Positions 25,698-34,499 of a stretch of 64,000 nt of DNA are shown here, one piece after another. Numbering within the stretch: position 1 is the first letter of the stretch; every line of letters begins with the position of its first letter. This DNA is from Candidatus Omnitrophota bacterium (GTDB lineage: Bacteria; Omnitrophota; Koll11; Duberdicusellales; 4484-171), in the NCBI GenBank assembly GCA_030692055.1, contig JAUYCY010000114.1, forward strand, positions 34,904 to 98,903, given 5' to 3'. Under the pieces are notes generated by a model. The model was given only the letters and a program-made list of their open reading frames with translations. It did no database searches and was not told the origin of the DNA. The position numbers and the translations under genes are program-made.

Positions 25698-25787
25698 CGC
25701 AGATTAACGCGAATGTAACGCAGATTTACGCAGATAAAATATCTGCGACCATCCGCGTGCAATCTGCGTGTGTCTGCGTTTAATAAT
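25698..25787. repeat. Palindromic array, CGCAGATTAACGC dialect
   Basis: Left words ACGCAGATTAACGCGAATG and ACGCAGATTTACGCAGAT pair with right words ATCCGCGTGCAATCTGCGTG and TCTGCGTTTAAT. Separates the first and second GH57 genes; it carries an in-frame GTG (25770) that I do not take as a start. Confidence 0.72.
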
Positions 25788-27356
25788 ATGAATAAATTAC
25801 CGACAAAAGTTATTTTTATTTGGCATATGCATCAGCCCTGCTATAAGCTGCCGAATAAAAACTATTATTTACTTCCTTGGGTAAGATTACACGCCATCAA
25901 AGATTATTATGGGATGGCAAAGACGGTAGAAAAGTTCGATAAAATCAAAGTTACTTTTAACTTTAGCGGCGTACTCTTAGAACAGCTTAATGATTACATA
26001 ACCAAAGGCAGCCGCGACTACTACGTAAATCTTACGCTTAGGGATCCAGGGGGGCTTAAAAAAGAAGAAAAGGATTTTATTATTGATAGATTTTTTTCTT
26101 TAAACTTCGAAAGATTTATCAGGCCGCACAGGCGTTACTTGCAATTATATAATAAAAAGTTATCGCCGAAAGCAAGATTCAATCACCAAGACATCGCTGA
26201 CTTACAATTTCTTTTTAATGTTTTTTGGTTTCATCCCTACACATTTAAAGAAGATAAAAACTTACGCCAATTATTGGCAAAAGCAAAAGGCTATACCGCC
26301 GAAGATAAAGAATATATTATTGATAAACAATATGAAATTATTTCCAGGATTATTCCACTCTACAAGAAACTTATTATGCAGAAAAAAATAGAATTGACGC
26401 TTACACCGTTTCACCACCCTATTATGCCTCTATTGTATGACAGCGATATCGTGAAGGAGTTTTCTTATTTAAAAAGGCCAACGCTAAGATTTTCTTATCC
26501 TGCGGATTGCGTATGGCACTTGCAGCAGTCAAAAGATATTTTTAAACAAATGTTTGATTATACCCCTTGCGGCAGTTGGCCATCTGAGGGGGGTGTTTGC
26601 GAAGATGTTGTTTCTCTGTATGGCCAAGAAGGATTTAAATGGATTGGGGCGGACGAAGCGAATCTTTTTAAAAGTTTAACTACCGAATATGTTTCCTACG
26701 ATATGATTAAAAACCAGCGCCATATTATTTACAGGCCTTATAAATTTAAGGGCGTAAACGTATTTTTTAGGGATAGGAATTTTTCGGACATGCTTAGTTT
26801 TGTCTATCAAGGATGGAATGATCCAGTCTTTGCCGCAAACGACCTCTTGGAGCATTTTAAGCGTACTCACTTATATGCTAAAGAAATTTTTAAAGAAAGA
26901 GCTATTACTATAATTATGGATGGAGAAAACGCTTGGGAATATTATAAAAATAACGGCGTAGATTTTTTAGAAACTTTATATTCAAATTTAGAGAAAAGCG
27001 ATATGCTTTCTACAACCACACCTTCTGATTTTCTCCAACATAACGGCACCAGGAACCTAGAGAGGCTTGCCAGCGGCTCATGGATAAATGCGGATTTCGG
27101 TGTTTGGATTGGCTCGAAAAAAAATAATATCTATTGGAACATATTACGTAAAACTCGAGACCTAATTGAAAAGAGCAAAATATTTGGAATAAATCTTGAA
27201 AAGTTAAAAAGTTATTTTTATCTTGTTGAAGGCAGTGACTGGTATTGGTGGAATACTTTCGAAGATATACATGAAGAATTTAAAAATATATTTTTCTCCT
27301 ATGTAGAAGAAATACACCGAATGTTAGGAAAAAAGCCACCAGCACGTATAAAATAA
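25788..27356 (+). CDS. GH57 glycoside hydrolase (alpha-amylase/amylopullulanase type)
   Basis: Predicted alpha-glucan hydrolase or transferase. GH57 N-terminal motif FIWHMHQPCY, motif LTPFHHPIMPLL, nucleophile Glu267 in SWPSEGGVCED, a tryptophan/lysine-rich region, and IIMDGENAWEYY with the acid Asp near 380. Length 522 aa. I start at ATG 25788 because the upstream GTG lies in a repeat. EGSDWYWW near the C-terminus is typical of DUF3536-linked amylases. With the branching enzyme it likely trims or remodels glycogen; exact specificity is open. Confidence 0.88.
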   Translation: MNKLPTKVIFIWHMHQPCYKLPNKNYYLLPWVRLHAIKDYYGMAKTVEKFDKIKVTFNFSGVLLEQLNDYITKGSRDYYVNLTLRDPGGLKKEEKDFIIDRFFSLNFERFIRPHRRYLQLYNKKLSPKARFNHQDIADLQFLFNVFWFHPYTFKEDKNLRQLLAKAKGYTAEDKEYIIDKQYEIISRIIPLYKKLIMQKKIELTLTPFHHPIMPLLYDSDIVKEFSYLKRPTLRFSYPADCVWHLQQSKDIFKQMFDYTPCGSWPSEGGVCEDVVSLYGQEGFKWIGADEANLFKSLTTEYVSYDMIKNQRHIIYRPYKFKGVNVFFRDRNFSDMLSFVYQGWNDPVFAANDLLEHFKRTHLYAKEIFKERAITIIMDGENAWEYYKNNGVDFLETLYSNLEKSDMLSTTTPSDFLQHNGTRNLERLASGSWINADFGVWIGSKKNNIYWNILRKTRDLIEKSKIFGINLEKLKSYFYLVEGSDWYWWNTFEDIHEEFKNIFFSYVEEIHRMLGKKPPARIK

Positions 27357-27613
27357 AAGATGCGCAAAGCGCATAGTGGCAAGCGTAAAGCGTAAAAAAT
27401 AAGCATAGCGCATGGCGCACAGCGCATAGCGTTTTAATTCTATAAAGGATGAGTAAAAGAGATTTAGAGATTCAGAAAGATTCAAAAACTATAGTTTGAT
27501 CTTGATCTAATGCCAAGCGCTTTGCACTATGCCCTCTGCGAAATTCGCTATGCGCCATGCGCTTTCCACCCGGGGCGGATCCGCCTCTGGCGGAAGCGCT
27601 ATGCTTGATTATT
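27357..27613. repeat. Palindromic array, GCGCATAGCGC dialect, with GGCGGATCCGCC palindrome
   Basis: Left half AAGCGCATAGTGGC, GCATAGCGCATGGCGCACAGC; right half TATGCCCTCTGCGAAATTCG, CTATGCGCCATGCGCTT: complementary arms around an A/T-rich middle. Near the right end is GGCGGATCCGCCTCTGGCGG, also found near 32514, 37660 and 63815. Confidence 0.7.
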
Positions 27614-29650
27614 ATGGGTAAAGTATATTTTTTATTCGGCGTTCACAATCATCAGCCCGTAGGTAATTTCCCTCATATATTTAAAGAAGCGTATGAACGA
27701 TGTTATTTTCCGTTTCTAGAGCTTTTGGAGAAATTTCCCAAAGTAAAATTTAGCCTTCATAATTCAGGCCCGCTCTATGACTGGATAGGCGAACATACTC
27801 CAAGCTATCTTAGTATTTTAAAAAAGTTATCTAAAAGAGGACAGGTAGAAATTATAAGCGGCGGTTATTATGAGCCGATTCTTCCCATCGTCGCCGACGA
27901 AGATAAATACGGCCAGATTAAACTAATGAATGAGTTCATTGAGAAAGAATTTAACAAAACCCCGCAAGGGCTTTGGACCGCAGAAAGAGTTTGGGAGCCT
28001 TATTTAGCAAGAATTATCAATGGTTGTAATTTAAGATATACATTTCTTGACGACACCCATTTTCGTTACGCAGGCCTACAGCAAAAAGAGTTTTTCGGCT
28101 ACTATACGACCGAAGATGCAGGAAAGCCTATATTTGTTTTCCCTATCAGCAAATCTTTACGCTATAAAATTCCTTTTTCCCAGGCACATGAAGCCATTGA
28201 GCTGCTTAGTAGTTTCAAACAGGATGAGGAAGATATCCTTGTTACGCTTTTTGATGATGGAGAAAAATTCGGCCTTTGGCCAAAAACTTATGATTGGGTT
28301 TATAATAAAGAGTGGCTTAAAAAATTTTTATCTCTATTGGATGAATCTGACTCTATTGAAACTATTACACCATCTGAGGCCATAAAGAAATTCTCTAGCC
28401 GCGGGATCATTTATCTTCCTACCGCTTCTTATGAAGAAATGGGAGAATGGGTTCTAGAACCACAGAGTTTTTTTGCATACGAGGGTTTAGAAAATTTTTT
28501 AAAAGAAAGTAATAGGCTTGATGAGTTCAGGGATTTTATTAGGGGAGGCTTTTTTAGGAATTTTTACCATAAATATAGCCGCCTTAACTATATGCAAAAA
28601 AAGATGCTTTTTTTAAGTAGAAAAATTAATGCAGCTACGAGCTTTGAAAAAGATAGAGATATATTTATAAGTTTATATAAAGCACAAACAAACTGTGGAT
28701 ATTGGCATGGGGTATTCGGCGGTTTTTATTTAGGCCACATTAGAGGAGCGGTTTATGAAAACTTGGTAAGCGCTGAAAACTTACTGGATAAAAAATATAA
28801 AGAAAAGAATGTTAGCGTTGAAGAAGAAGATATCGATTTGGATGGTAACAAGGAAGTTATTGTAAAAAATGATAAGCTAATCTGTTGCTTCTCCTCAAAA
28901 GGAGGTACTGCCTTAGAATTTAGTTTAAGGTCCCAAGCCTTTAACCTTATTAATACAATTACAAGGAAAGAGGAGTCATATCATAAAAAGATAGTGGAAA
29001 ATGTTGATAAGGGGCAAGACGTTGCCACTATTCATGATATTGTAAAGCAAAAAGATAAAGATCTGGATAAATTTCTTATTTACGATGGGTATGAACGCCT
29101 ATGGTTTGTAGATCATCTTTTAGCCAAAAATACTACCATAGATGATTTTAACCTTCAGGGGAGCTTACGTAGCTTAGGTAATGAAATTTATGACGCTTCT
29201 GTTAAGAAAGATAAAGAGAAGGTATTTTTAAGCTATCGCTACGGCGATAAAAGTTTAGATTTTTTGAAAAAAATTGAATTTTCTTCATCTTTGGGCTTTA
29301 AAGCAAGTTATAAGTTCGGTAAAAAAAATATCTTGAATGATTATGATTTTGGTATAGAATTTAATATATCCTTGCCATCGCTTGATGACATTTTTGGGAA
29401 AGAAAAATCGAAAGAAATATCTTTAAACGAGCCGAAGGTATTTAAGAATGCCGGTTCTTTTACAATATTGGATCATTTTAAAAATGTCACCTTAGATTTT
29501 GACTTTGATAAGGCAGATATTTTTACTTTACCTCTGTATTCGGTGTCTTCTTCTGAGGGGGGATTTGAGAAGGTTTATCAGCAGCTCGTGGTTCTTTTCA
29601 TAATAAAAAGTAAAAAAGATATATTTAATATATCTTTTAAAGCCAAATAA
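27614..29650 (+). CDS. GH57 4-alpha-glucanotransferase/alpha-amylase with DUF1925/DUF1926 C-terminus
   Basis: Predicted to disproportionate alpha-1,4-glucans. Barrel motifs YFLFGVHNHQPVGNFPH, EIISGGYYEPILP, nucleophile Glu124 in GLWTAERVWEP and acid Asp214 in TLFDDGEKFG; the Thermococcus litoralis 4-alpha-glucanotransferase uses Glu123 and Asp214, so the fit is very close. After residue about 300 come the DUF1925 and beta-rich DUF1926 domains (GYERLWFVDHLL). I use ATG 27614 (678 aa); the upstream in-frame TTG/ATG region at 27557 lies in repeat sequence and would add 19 unlikely residues. Confidence 0.9.
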   Translation: MGKVYFLFGVHNHQPVGNFPHIFKEAYERCYFPFLELLEKFPKVKFSLHNSGPLYDWIGEHTPSYLSILKKLSKRGQVEIISGGYYEPILPIVADEDKYGQIKLMNEFIEKEFNKTPQGLWTAERVWEPYLARIINGCNLRYTFLDDTHFRYAGLQQKEFFGYYTTEDAGKPIFVFPISKSLRYKIPFSQAHEAIELLSSFKQDEEDILVTLFDDGEKFGLWPKTYDWVYNKEWLKKFLSLLDESDSIETITPSEAIKKFSSRGIIYLPTASYEEMGEWVLEPQSFFAYEGLENFLKESNRLDEFRDFIRGGFFRNFYHKYSRLNYMQKKMLFLSRKINAATSFEKDRDIFISLYKAQTNCGYWHGVFGGFYLGHIRGAVYENLVSAENLLDKKYKEKNVSVEEEDIDLDGNKEVIVKNDKLICCFSSKGGTALEFSLRSQAFNLINTITRKEESYHKKIVENVDKGQDVATIHDIVKQKDKDLDKFLIYDGYERLWFVDHLLAKNTTIDDFNLQGSLRSLGNEIYDASVKKDKEKVFLSYRYGDKSLDFLKKIEFSSSLGFKASYKFGKKNILNDYDFGIEFNISLPSLDDIFGKEKSKEISLNEPKVFKNAGSFTILDHFKNVTLDFDFDKADIFTLPLYSVSSSEGGFEKVYQQLVVLFIIKSKKDIFNISFKAK

Positions 29651-29656
29651 ATTAAT

Positions 29657-29889
29657 AGTTCTTTCCCAAGTTTGTTGCAAAAGGAAAGAACTTGATTACA
29701 CCGATTTTAAAAAGATTACACAGATTTTGGATAGATTTTATACGTATTCTTAATCAGTGTAATCTGCATCTAATCTGTGTAATCAGAAGCTTTCTTGCAA
29801 TCAAGAGGTCAAAAATAAAAATTTTACAGAGAAGGTATTGAATCTAAATTAGTTACGAAATATTTGTGCAACAAAGTCGAGAAAGCTTC
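29657..29889. repeat. 230-nt hairpin-bounded repeat, copy 1
   Basis: Left end GTTCTTTCC...GGAAAGAAC hairpin; middle GATTACA-type array that pairs with TGTAATC words; right block GAAGCTTTCTTGCAATCAAG ... GAGAAAGCTTC with a long A/T loop. Copy 2 at 38761-38990 matches closely in both flanks but less in the array. Confidence 0.75.
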
Positions 29890-29968
29890 AAAGTAATAGG
29901 ATTAATTGTTGGTATGGTAAGTTTAACTTGTTCTTAGTCAGACGGTTATTAAAAAAGGGAGGTGCAAA

Positions 29969-30157
29969 ATGGCATTTGGTGCAAGAGCAAATTCTTCTAA
30001 AAGCACAAGCGGCAGAAAGATTGATGAAGCAAAGTTAAATCAGATGGTAAAGGACCGTGCATATTTTATTTGGCTTGAAAAGGGAAAACCGCATGGCCAA
30101 GATATGCATATTTGGTTTCAGGCAGAAAAAGAAATCCTTGTTAAAGTAAGTAGGTAA
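29969..30157 (+). CDS. DUF2934 small protein
   Basis: A 62-aa protein, short for an independent gene but with a good AGGGAGG ribosome site before ATG 29969. KDRAYFIWLEKGKPHGQDMHIWFQAEKE matches the DUF2934 pattern of a helical motif with Arg-Ala-Tyr, Gly-x-Pro and a Trp-x-x-Ala-Glu end. The first 20 residues are low-complexity Ser/Lys. Function unknown; family members often lie near stress and glycogen genes, and this one sits directly after three GH57 genes. Confidence 0.78.
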   Translation: MAFGARANSSKSTSGRKIDEAKLNQMVKDRAYFIWLEKGKPHGQDMHIWFQAEKEILVKVSR

Positions 30158-30373
30158 ATCAATTTCTTCGGCCTTAAAGGCTTGAGGTTTGCTGAAATTG
30201 ATGGTTCGACCAGACTTACCATCAATCCTGAGTAGGTCGAAGGATGATATTCTAGCGCCGTCCGTATAATCCCTGTCTAGTTGTCTGTCCGGCAGGAAGA
30301 CGTTCCGCCAAAGATACGTTTTTTGCGGCGCGAACGTATAAACCAGGCCACCATAGGTTACTTCTAGCATCAA
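30158..30373. other. Gap with inverted repeats, no gene
   Basis: Begins with ATCAATTTC paired to GAAATTGAT around an AGGCTTGAGG loop, which could end transcription of the DUF2934 gene. Then a REP-like TCGACC...GGTCGA pair (about 30209-30240) and an ACGTTCCGCC...GCGGCGCGAACGT pair (about 30300-30338). No reading frame with protein-like composition. Confidence 0.45.
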
Positions 30374-30524
30374 AATCAACCAGTCTCCGCGGCAAGTGAG
30401 CGGAGTATGTTCTATACTAATATTTCACTGGTTCATTCATTGCCTTGGAATGAGGTCAACTACGTTTACGATTTCGGCTTCATCCCCGTGGCAAGCCACG
30501 GGGATGAAGCCGAGAGAGAATAAA
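30374..30524 (+). ncRNA. 150-nt structured repeat, copy 2
   Basis: Same element as 22744. Here hairpin 1 is eroded on one side (CTCCGC...GCGGAG kept) while the last stem is extended to a perfect TCGGCTTCATCCCCGTGG with CCACGGGGATGAAGCCGA. The change from TATTCGCCGA to ATGAAGCCGA restores pairing, which supports selection on structure. Confidence 0.65.
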
Positions 30525-30697
30525 AGTAGAAAACTATTCAGATTACTGTACCTTTTGAGATGGGACGTTTCTAATATTTTGAAAAGGCGATTTGCCCCAA
30601 GCAAGGTGAATTTTTTTATTTGGGGGATAGAGATTTTTTAAAAAAGAATTCTCTATCCATGCAGAAAGCGGTGGCCTATAAAGTAAGGAGGTTTTTT

Positions 30698-31093
30698 ATG
30701 AAAGCGGTAAAAGGCGAAGAGATTTTTATTACTACTGAAAATAAGGTAGGTAAATTAGAAGAAGTAACGAAGTCAGTTATGGGCAACGGCATAAACATAC
30801 GCGGAATAAGTGCCTATGCAGTTGGCGATAAGGCATATTTTAGATTAATAACTTCGGATAATGCTAAGGCTAAAGAAATATTAAAGAAAGTAGGGGCACT
30901 ACAGACTAAAGAGGTGATAATTGTAGATATGCCAGATGAAGTTGGGCAGTTAAATAATTTAGCTGCTAAGTTGAAAGAAGCCAACGTTGACTTAATGCAC
31001 ATTTATGGCACAACCTCTAAGCCCAATCAGTCAGCAATAATTGTTTTTTCTTCGAACAATAATAACAAAGCCCTAGAATTGATTTCTTCATAA
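30698..31093 (+). CDS. Tandem ACT-domain protein
   Basis: A 131-aa protein made of two ACT domains: EIFITTENKVGKLEEVTKSV with GINIRGISAYAVGD, then EVIIVDMPDEVGQLNNLAAKL with ANVDLMHIYGTT. Such stand-alone proteins bind amino acids or other small ligands and act as sensors. The start at ATG 30698 follows TAAGGAGG with 6-nt spacing; a longer in-frame GTG/ATG upstream (30620) has no such site. The GH1 gene begins 7 nt after the stop, so the two are probably cotranscribed. Ligand unknown. Confidence 0.85.
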   Translation: MKAVKGEEIFITTENKVGKLEEVTKSVMGNGINIRGISAYAVGDKAYFRLITSDNAKAKEILKKVGALQTKEVIIVDMPDEVGQLNNLAAKLKEANVDLMHIYGTTSKPNQSAIIVFSSNNNNKALELISS

Positions 31094-31100
31094 CTTATTA

Positions 31101-32318
31101 ATGCAGATGGATTTTCCTTCTTCATTTCTATGGGGCGCCGCACTGTCGAGTTATCAAACAGAGGGAGAAAATTTTAATACTGATTGGTATCTTTGGGAGA
31201 AAAAGAGAGAATTAGAACCTGCCGCAAGAGCCTCCAACCACTACCACTTATTTGAAAACGATTTTGAGTTAGCGAAAGAACTTAACTTTAACTGCTTAAG
31301 GCTTTCAGTGGAGTGGGCAAGAATTTGCCCTCGTTACCATATTTATTCAGAAAAAGAATTCGGGCATTATAAAGAAGTAATTGGTACGCTTCTTAGTCTT
31401 AACCTAAAGCCGATTGTTAATTTACACCACTTTACTAACCCTATATGGTTTTCTGAACGGGGCGGCTGGCTTTCTTCTAAAAATATTGACTTCTTCCTGC
31501 ACTATCTAAAAAAAGTAGTTGAGAGTTTTAAGACGGAAGTAGAATACTGGTTGATTTTTAATGAGCCATTAGTTTATATCTATAACAGTTTTGTTTTGGG
31601 TATTTGGCCTCCGGGGCGCCGCTCATTAATAGAGGCAAAGAAAGTTTTAGATAACATTATAAGCGCTTATCGTGTTGGATATCAAGAAATAAAAAATATA
31701 TATAGCGGCAACTCTACTACTGCGAAAGTATCATTCTCTAAACATATGAGGATATTTTCTCCTTGCCCCACTTTTAATACTGGCTTAAATAATTTTAGCG
31801 CTTTTTTAAGAGACGGAATTTTTAATTTTAGAATTCTTGATCATTTATGCAAAAAAGGATACTTAGATTTCATTGCTATGAATTACTATTGTAAAGAGTA
31901 CGTTAAGTTTAAAGGCCTGTTCGGTGTAGGTTGTGATCACGGTTATCACCAAGAAAGGAAAAATTATCTTAACTGGTACGTTTACCCCAAAGGACTTTAT
32001 GAATTCCTCATTAGATTAAAACGATATAATTTACCTATCATTATTATGGAAAACGGTACAGCCGAAAAACAAAATATATTATACGAAGATTATTTAATTT
32101 CACACTTAAAAAGCGTGGCTAAGGCTATTTCGGCAGGCGTAAACGTGCAAGGGTATCTATGGTGGTCGCTCATAGATAACTTTGAGTGGCATGAAGGTTT
32201 TGGTCCTCGCTTTGGATTGATTGAGGTAAACTACCGCGATTTTTCTCGAAAGATAAGACCTTTCGCTTTGACCTACGCAAAGATTTGCAAAGAAAATAGG
32301 TTAGAGATTAAAACATAA
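31101..32318 (+). CDS. GH1 beta-glycosidase
   Basis: Retaining beta-glucosidase/galactosidase of family 1. FLWGAALSSYQTEG at the N-terminus, LRLSVEWARICP, acid/base Glu in LIFNEPLVY and nucleophile Glu in IIMENGTAE; YLWWSLIDNFEWHEGFGPRFGL closes the barrel. All are family hallmarks. Length of 405 aa is slightly short of the 430-470 usual, and the barrel loops appear compact. No signal peptide, so it acts on imported or internal substrates. Exact substrate unknown. Confidence 0.93.
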   Translation: MQMDFPSSFLWGAALSSYQTEGENFNTDWYLWEKKRELEPAARASNHYHLFENDFELAKELNFNCLRLSVEWARICPRYHIYSEKEFGHYKEVIGTLLSLNLKPIVNLHHFTNPIWFSERGGWLSSKNIDFFLHYLKKVVESFKTEVEYWLIFNEPLVYIYNSFVLGIWPPGRRSLIEAKKVLDNIISAYRVGYQEIKNIYSGNSTTAKVSFSKHMRIFSPCPTFNTGLNNFSAFLRDGIFNFRILDHLCKKGYLDFIAMNYYCKEYVKFKGLFGVGCDHGYHQERKNYLNWYVYPKGLYEFLIRLKRYNLPIIIMENGTAEKQNILYEDYLISHLKSVAKAISAGVNVQGYLWWSLIDNFEWHEGFGPRFGLIEVNYRDFSRKIRPFALTYAKICKENRLEIKT

Positions 32319-32635
32319 TTATAATATGAATAACCAAGCTCCAAGAAATCCGTCAAATTCAAAGAATTTGACGAGACCTCGCCAATTTGCTTATAGCAAA
32401 TTGGCGGGCAATAACCAAACAATGCCCAATAACCAAATTCCAATAATCAAACTTTTTTATCGTTTGGTTATTGGATATTGAATATTGTCCGCCACCGATA
32501 TGTTTTTATATGTGGGCGGATCCGCCTCTGGCGGAGAGTTTGCTTGGAGCTTGCCCGCCTTGCCGAGCAAGGCGGGCAGGTATCTTGGTTATTGGTTATT
32601 TCGTCATTATCTTGGTTATTGGTTATTTTTAAAAT
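32319..32635. repeat. Inverted array, AATAACCAA dialect
   Basis: Left half: AATAACCAAGCTCC, GCAATAACCAAACAATGCCC, ATAACCAAATTCC; right half: GTTTGGTTATTGGATATTG, TCTTGGTTATTGGTTATT. The arms are complementary. Inserted in it are TCAAATTCAAAGAATTTGA, GCCAATTTGCTTATAGCAAA and a GGCGGATCCGCC palindrome. The patatin gene starts 5 nt after the last word. Confidence 0.75.
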
Positions 32636-34489
32636 ATGGATACCCAACAAACTAAATTCATTATCGCTAATACCCCGCCGTTTAATAAATTAAAAGACCA
32701 AGAGTTGGTAGAGTTCTTGAATATAAGCGAGGTTAAAGAATATAAAAACGGTGCTATTCTTTATCGGGACGGTGACCAACCAGATTATTTTTATTTTATT
32801 TTACAAGGAAGAGTAGTAGCCTTAACCACCCAAGCCCAAAGTGAGCAAGAGATAGAACTACTTAAGCGCGGCACATCGTTTGGTATAATTTCTTTATTTA
32901 ACGATGAACCACATTCTGTTACTACAAGATCGATTGAAAACTCATTCGTATTAAGGGTAGAAAAAGATAAGTTTAAAGACTTTTTGAACAAACACCCCTT
33001 AATCTCTTTCGAGTTCTATCGTCTCCTTTCCCAAAGAATACGGGGTAGGGCCCGGCCAAAAAAGATTTTTCAATGTAAGAGAATAGGAATTTTTGGTGTT
33101 AGTTTATCTGGAAAAACGACCTATATGTTTAAGTTAGGGTCGCATTTAAATGAACAAACCCAAAAAAAAGTTATTTGCGTTGAGCTTTCTATAAATAATA
33201 ACTTTACCTTCCCTTCTTTAATGGCTAAAAGCGTAAAGTCATTAGATCTCGATGAATTCAAGGAAGAAAATATTGATAAATACATTTTGAGAGATAAAGT
33301 CGACTACCTATTGGCCACCATACGCATAAAAAGCAATTTTCTCTCCCTTTTAAATTTTCTTTCCGAAAACTATCATTTCATTCTTTATGAAATTCCTTCA
33401 CAACTTTTTGGGGATTCATCTAATGAGGTTATCGCGCCCAGTGATTATCTTCATTTTCTTGTTTCATCAGACAAAAAAGAACTAATTCAAGCAGCATCTT
33501 TAATAAAAGATTTAAAGAGCCAAGATAAAGCCAGTGAAGATAAGATAAAGGTAATATTAAACGAGTTTAATAAAAAAGACGATATAACTTTTGGGCAGGT
33601 AGTAACAATTTTGAATCAACCTATTTATGCGACATTACCCTCTTATGAATCTGGTAATTATACGAGAACGTTACGTAGGATTGCGCGTCAAATCGGGGAA
33701 GGTGTTCTGGGACTAGCGCTAGGCAGCGGCGGAGCATACGGTTTTTCGCACGTAGGAGTTTTAAAAATATTAGAAAAAAATAATGTCAATATAGATATTA
33801 TTTGCGGTTCTAGTATAGGCGCAATGATAGCGGCGCTTTGGGCCTTGGGATACAGGGTAGAGGAAATAGAGAAGTCGATAGTAGAGCTCGGAAAAAAGAT
33901 GAATTTGTTTTCAATTTGGGGGTTTTCCTTTCCTTTCAGAGGTTTTTTAAAAGCAAAATATTTAGAAAATATTCTTAAAAAGATTTTTAAAGATAAAACT
34001 TTTTATGATTTAAAACGCACGCTTAAGATAGTTGTTTTTGATTTTACTAATAAAGAGACGCGAATCTTAGAGGACGGTCTTTTATATAAGGCGGTAGCAG
34101 CCAGTTGTGCTATGCCTGGTATTTTTGAGCCGATAAGGGTTAAGAACGAAATACTTTTTGACGGAGGAATTTTAAGCCCGCTTCCTACGAAGGTGCTTTT
34201 AAATTATGGTGTACATAAGATAATCGCCGTCAATATTACTCCGTCACGAGAAGAAGTTTATGGAGAGTACCGGCGGAGAAACAAGTGGCATATTTTCGAT
34301 TTTATTTTCGGTAGCATTGAAACTATGCAGCGTGAATTTGTCCAACAGGCAATTACAATTTCAGATACGGTTATCCACCCTAATTTCGAAGGTTTGGGTT
34401 GGCTTGATTTTGATAAGGTTGAAGATTTTATAAAGAGAGGAGAAGAGGCAACTTTGGATAAATTAGAAGAGATTAAAAAGCTTGCTTAA
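32636..34489 (+). CDS. cNMP-binding / P-loop / patatin phospholipase fusion protein
   Basis: Three parts in 617 aa. Residues about 15-135 are a CRP-like cyclic nucleotide-binding fold (GAILYRDGDQPDYFYFILQG, GTSFGIISLFNDEPHSVTTR). Residues about 148-340 contain a Walker A-like GVSLSGKTT (154-162) and a MinD/CobQ-like pattern. Residues about 357-560 are a patatin hydrolase: oxyanion GSGGAYGFSHVG, nucleophile Ser393 in GSSIG and Asp509 in DGG. NTE/RssA-type enzymes with cNMP domains act on lysophospholipids; the middle P-loop domain is the odd part. No signal or membrane segment is clear. The start lies just after an array and lacks a ribosome site. Confidence 0.87.
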   Translation: MDTQQTKFIIANTPPFNKLKDQELVEFLNISEVKEYKNGAILYRDGDQPDYFYFILQGRVVALTTQAQSEQEIELLKRGTSFGIISLFNDEPHSVTTRSIENSFVLRVEKDKFKDFLNKHPLISFEFYRLLSQRIRGRARPKKIFQCKRIGIFGVSLSGKTTYMFKLGSHLNEQTQKKVICVELSINNNFTFPSLMAKSVKSLDLDEFKEENIDKYILRDKVDYLLATIRIKSNFLSLLNFLSENYHFILYEIPSQLFGDSSNEVIAPSDYLHFLVSSDKKELIQAASLIKDLKSQDKASEDKIKVILNEFNKKDDITFGQVVTILNQPIYATLPSYESGNYTRTLRRIARQIGEGVLGLALGSGGAYGFSHVGVLKILEKNNVNIDIICGSSIGAMIAALWALGYRVEEIEKSIVELGKKMNLFSIWGFSFPFRGFLKAKYLENILKKIFKDKTFYDLKRTLKIVVFDFTNKETRILEDGLLYKAVAASCAMPGIFEPIRVKNEILFDGGILSPLPTKVLLNYGVHKIIAVNITPSREEVYGEYRRRNKWHIFDFIFGSIETMQREFVQQAITISDTVIHPNFEGLGWLDFDKVEDFIKRGEEATLDKLEEIKKLA

Positions 34490-34499
34490 ACACATGCTT

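Noticed and set aside
30035..30379. Minus-strand open frame of 114 codons across the 30158-30373 gap
   Set aside because: It runs through the DUF2934 gene in antisense and through inverted repeats; no ribosome site or protein-like pattern.
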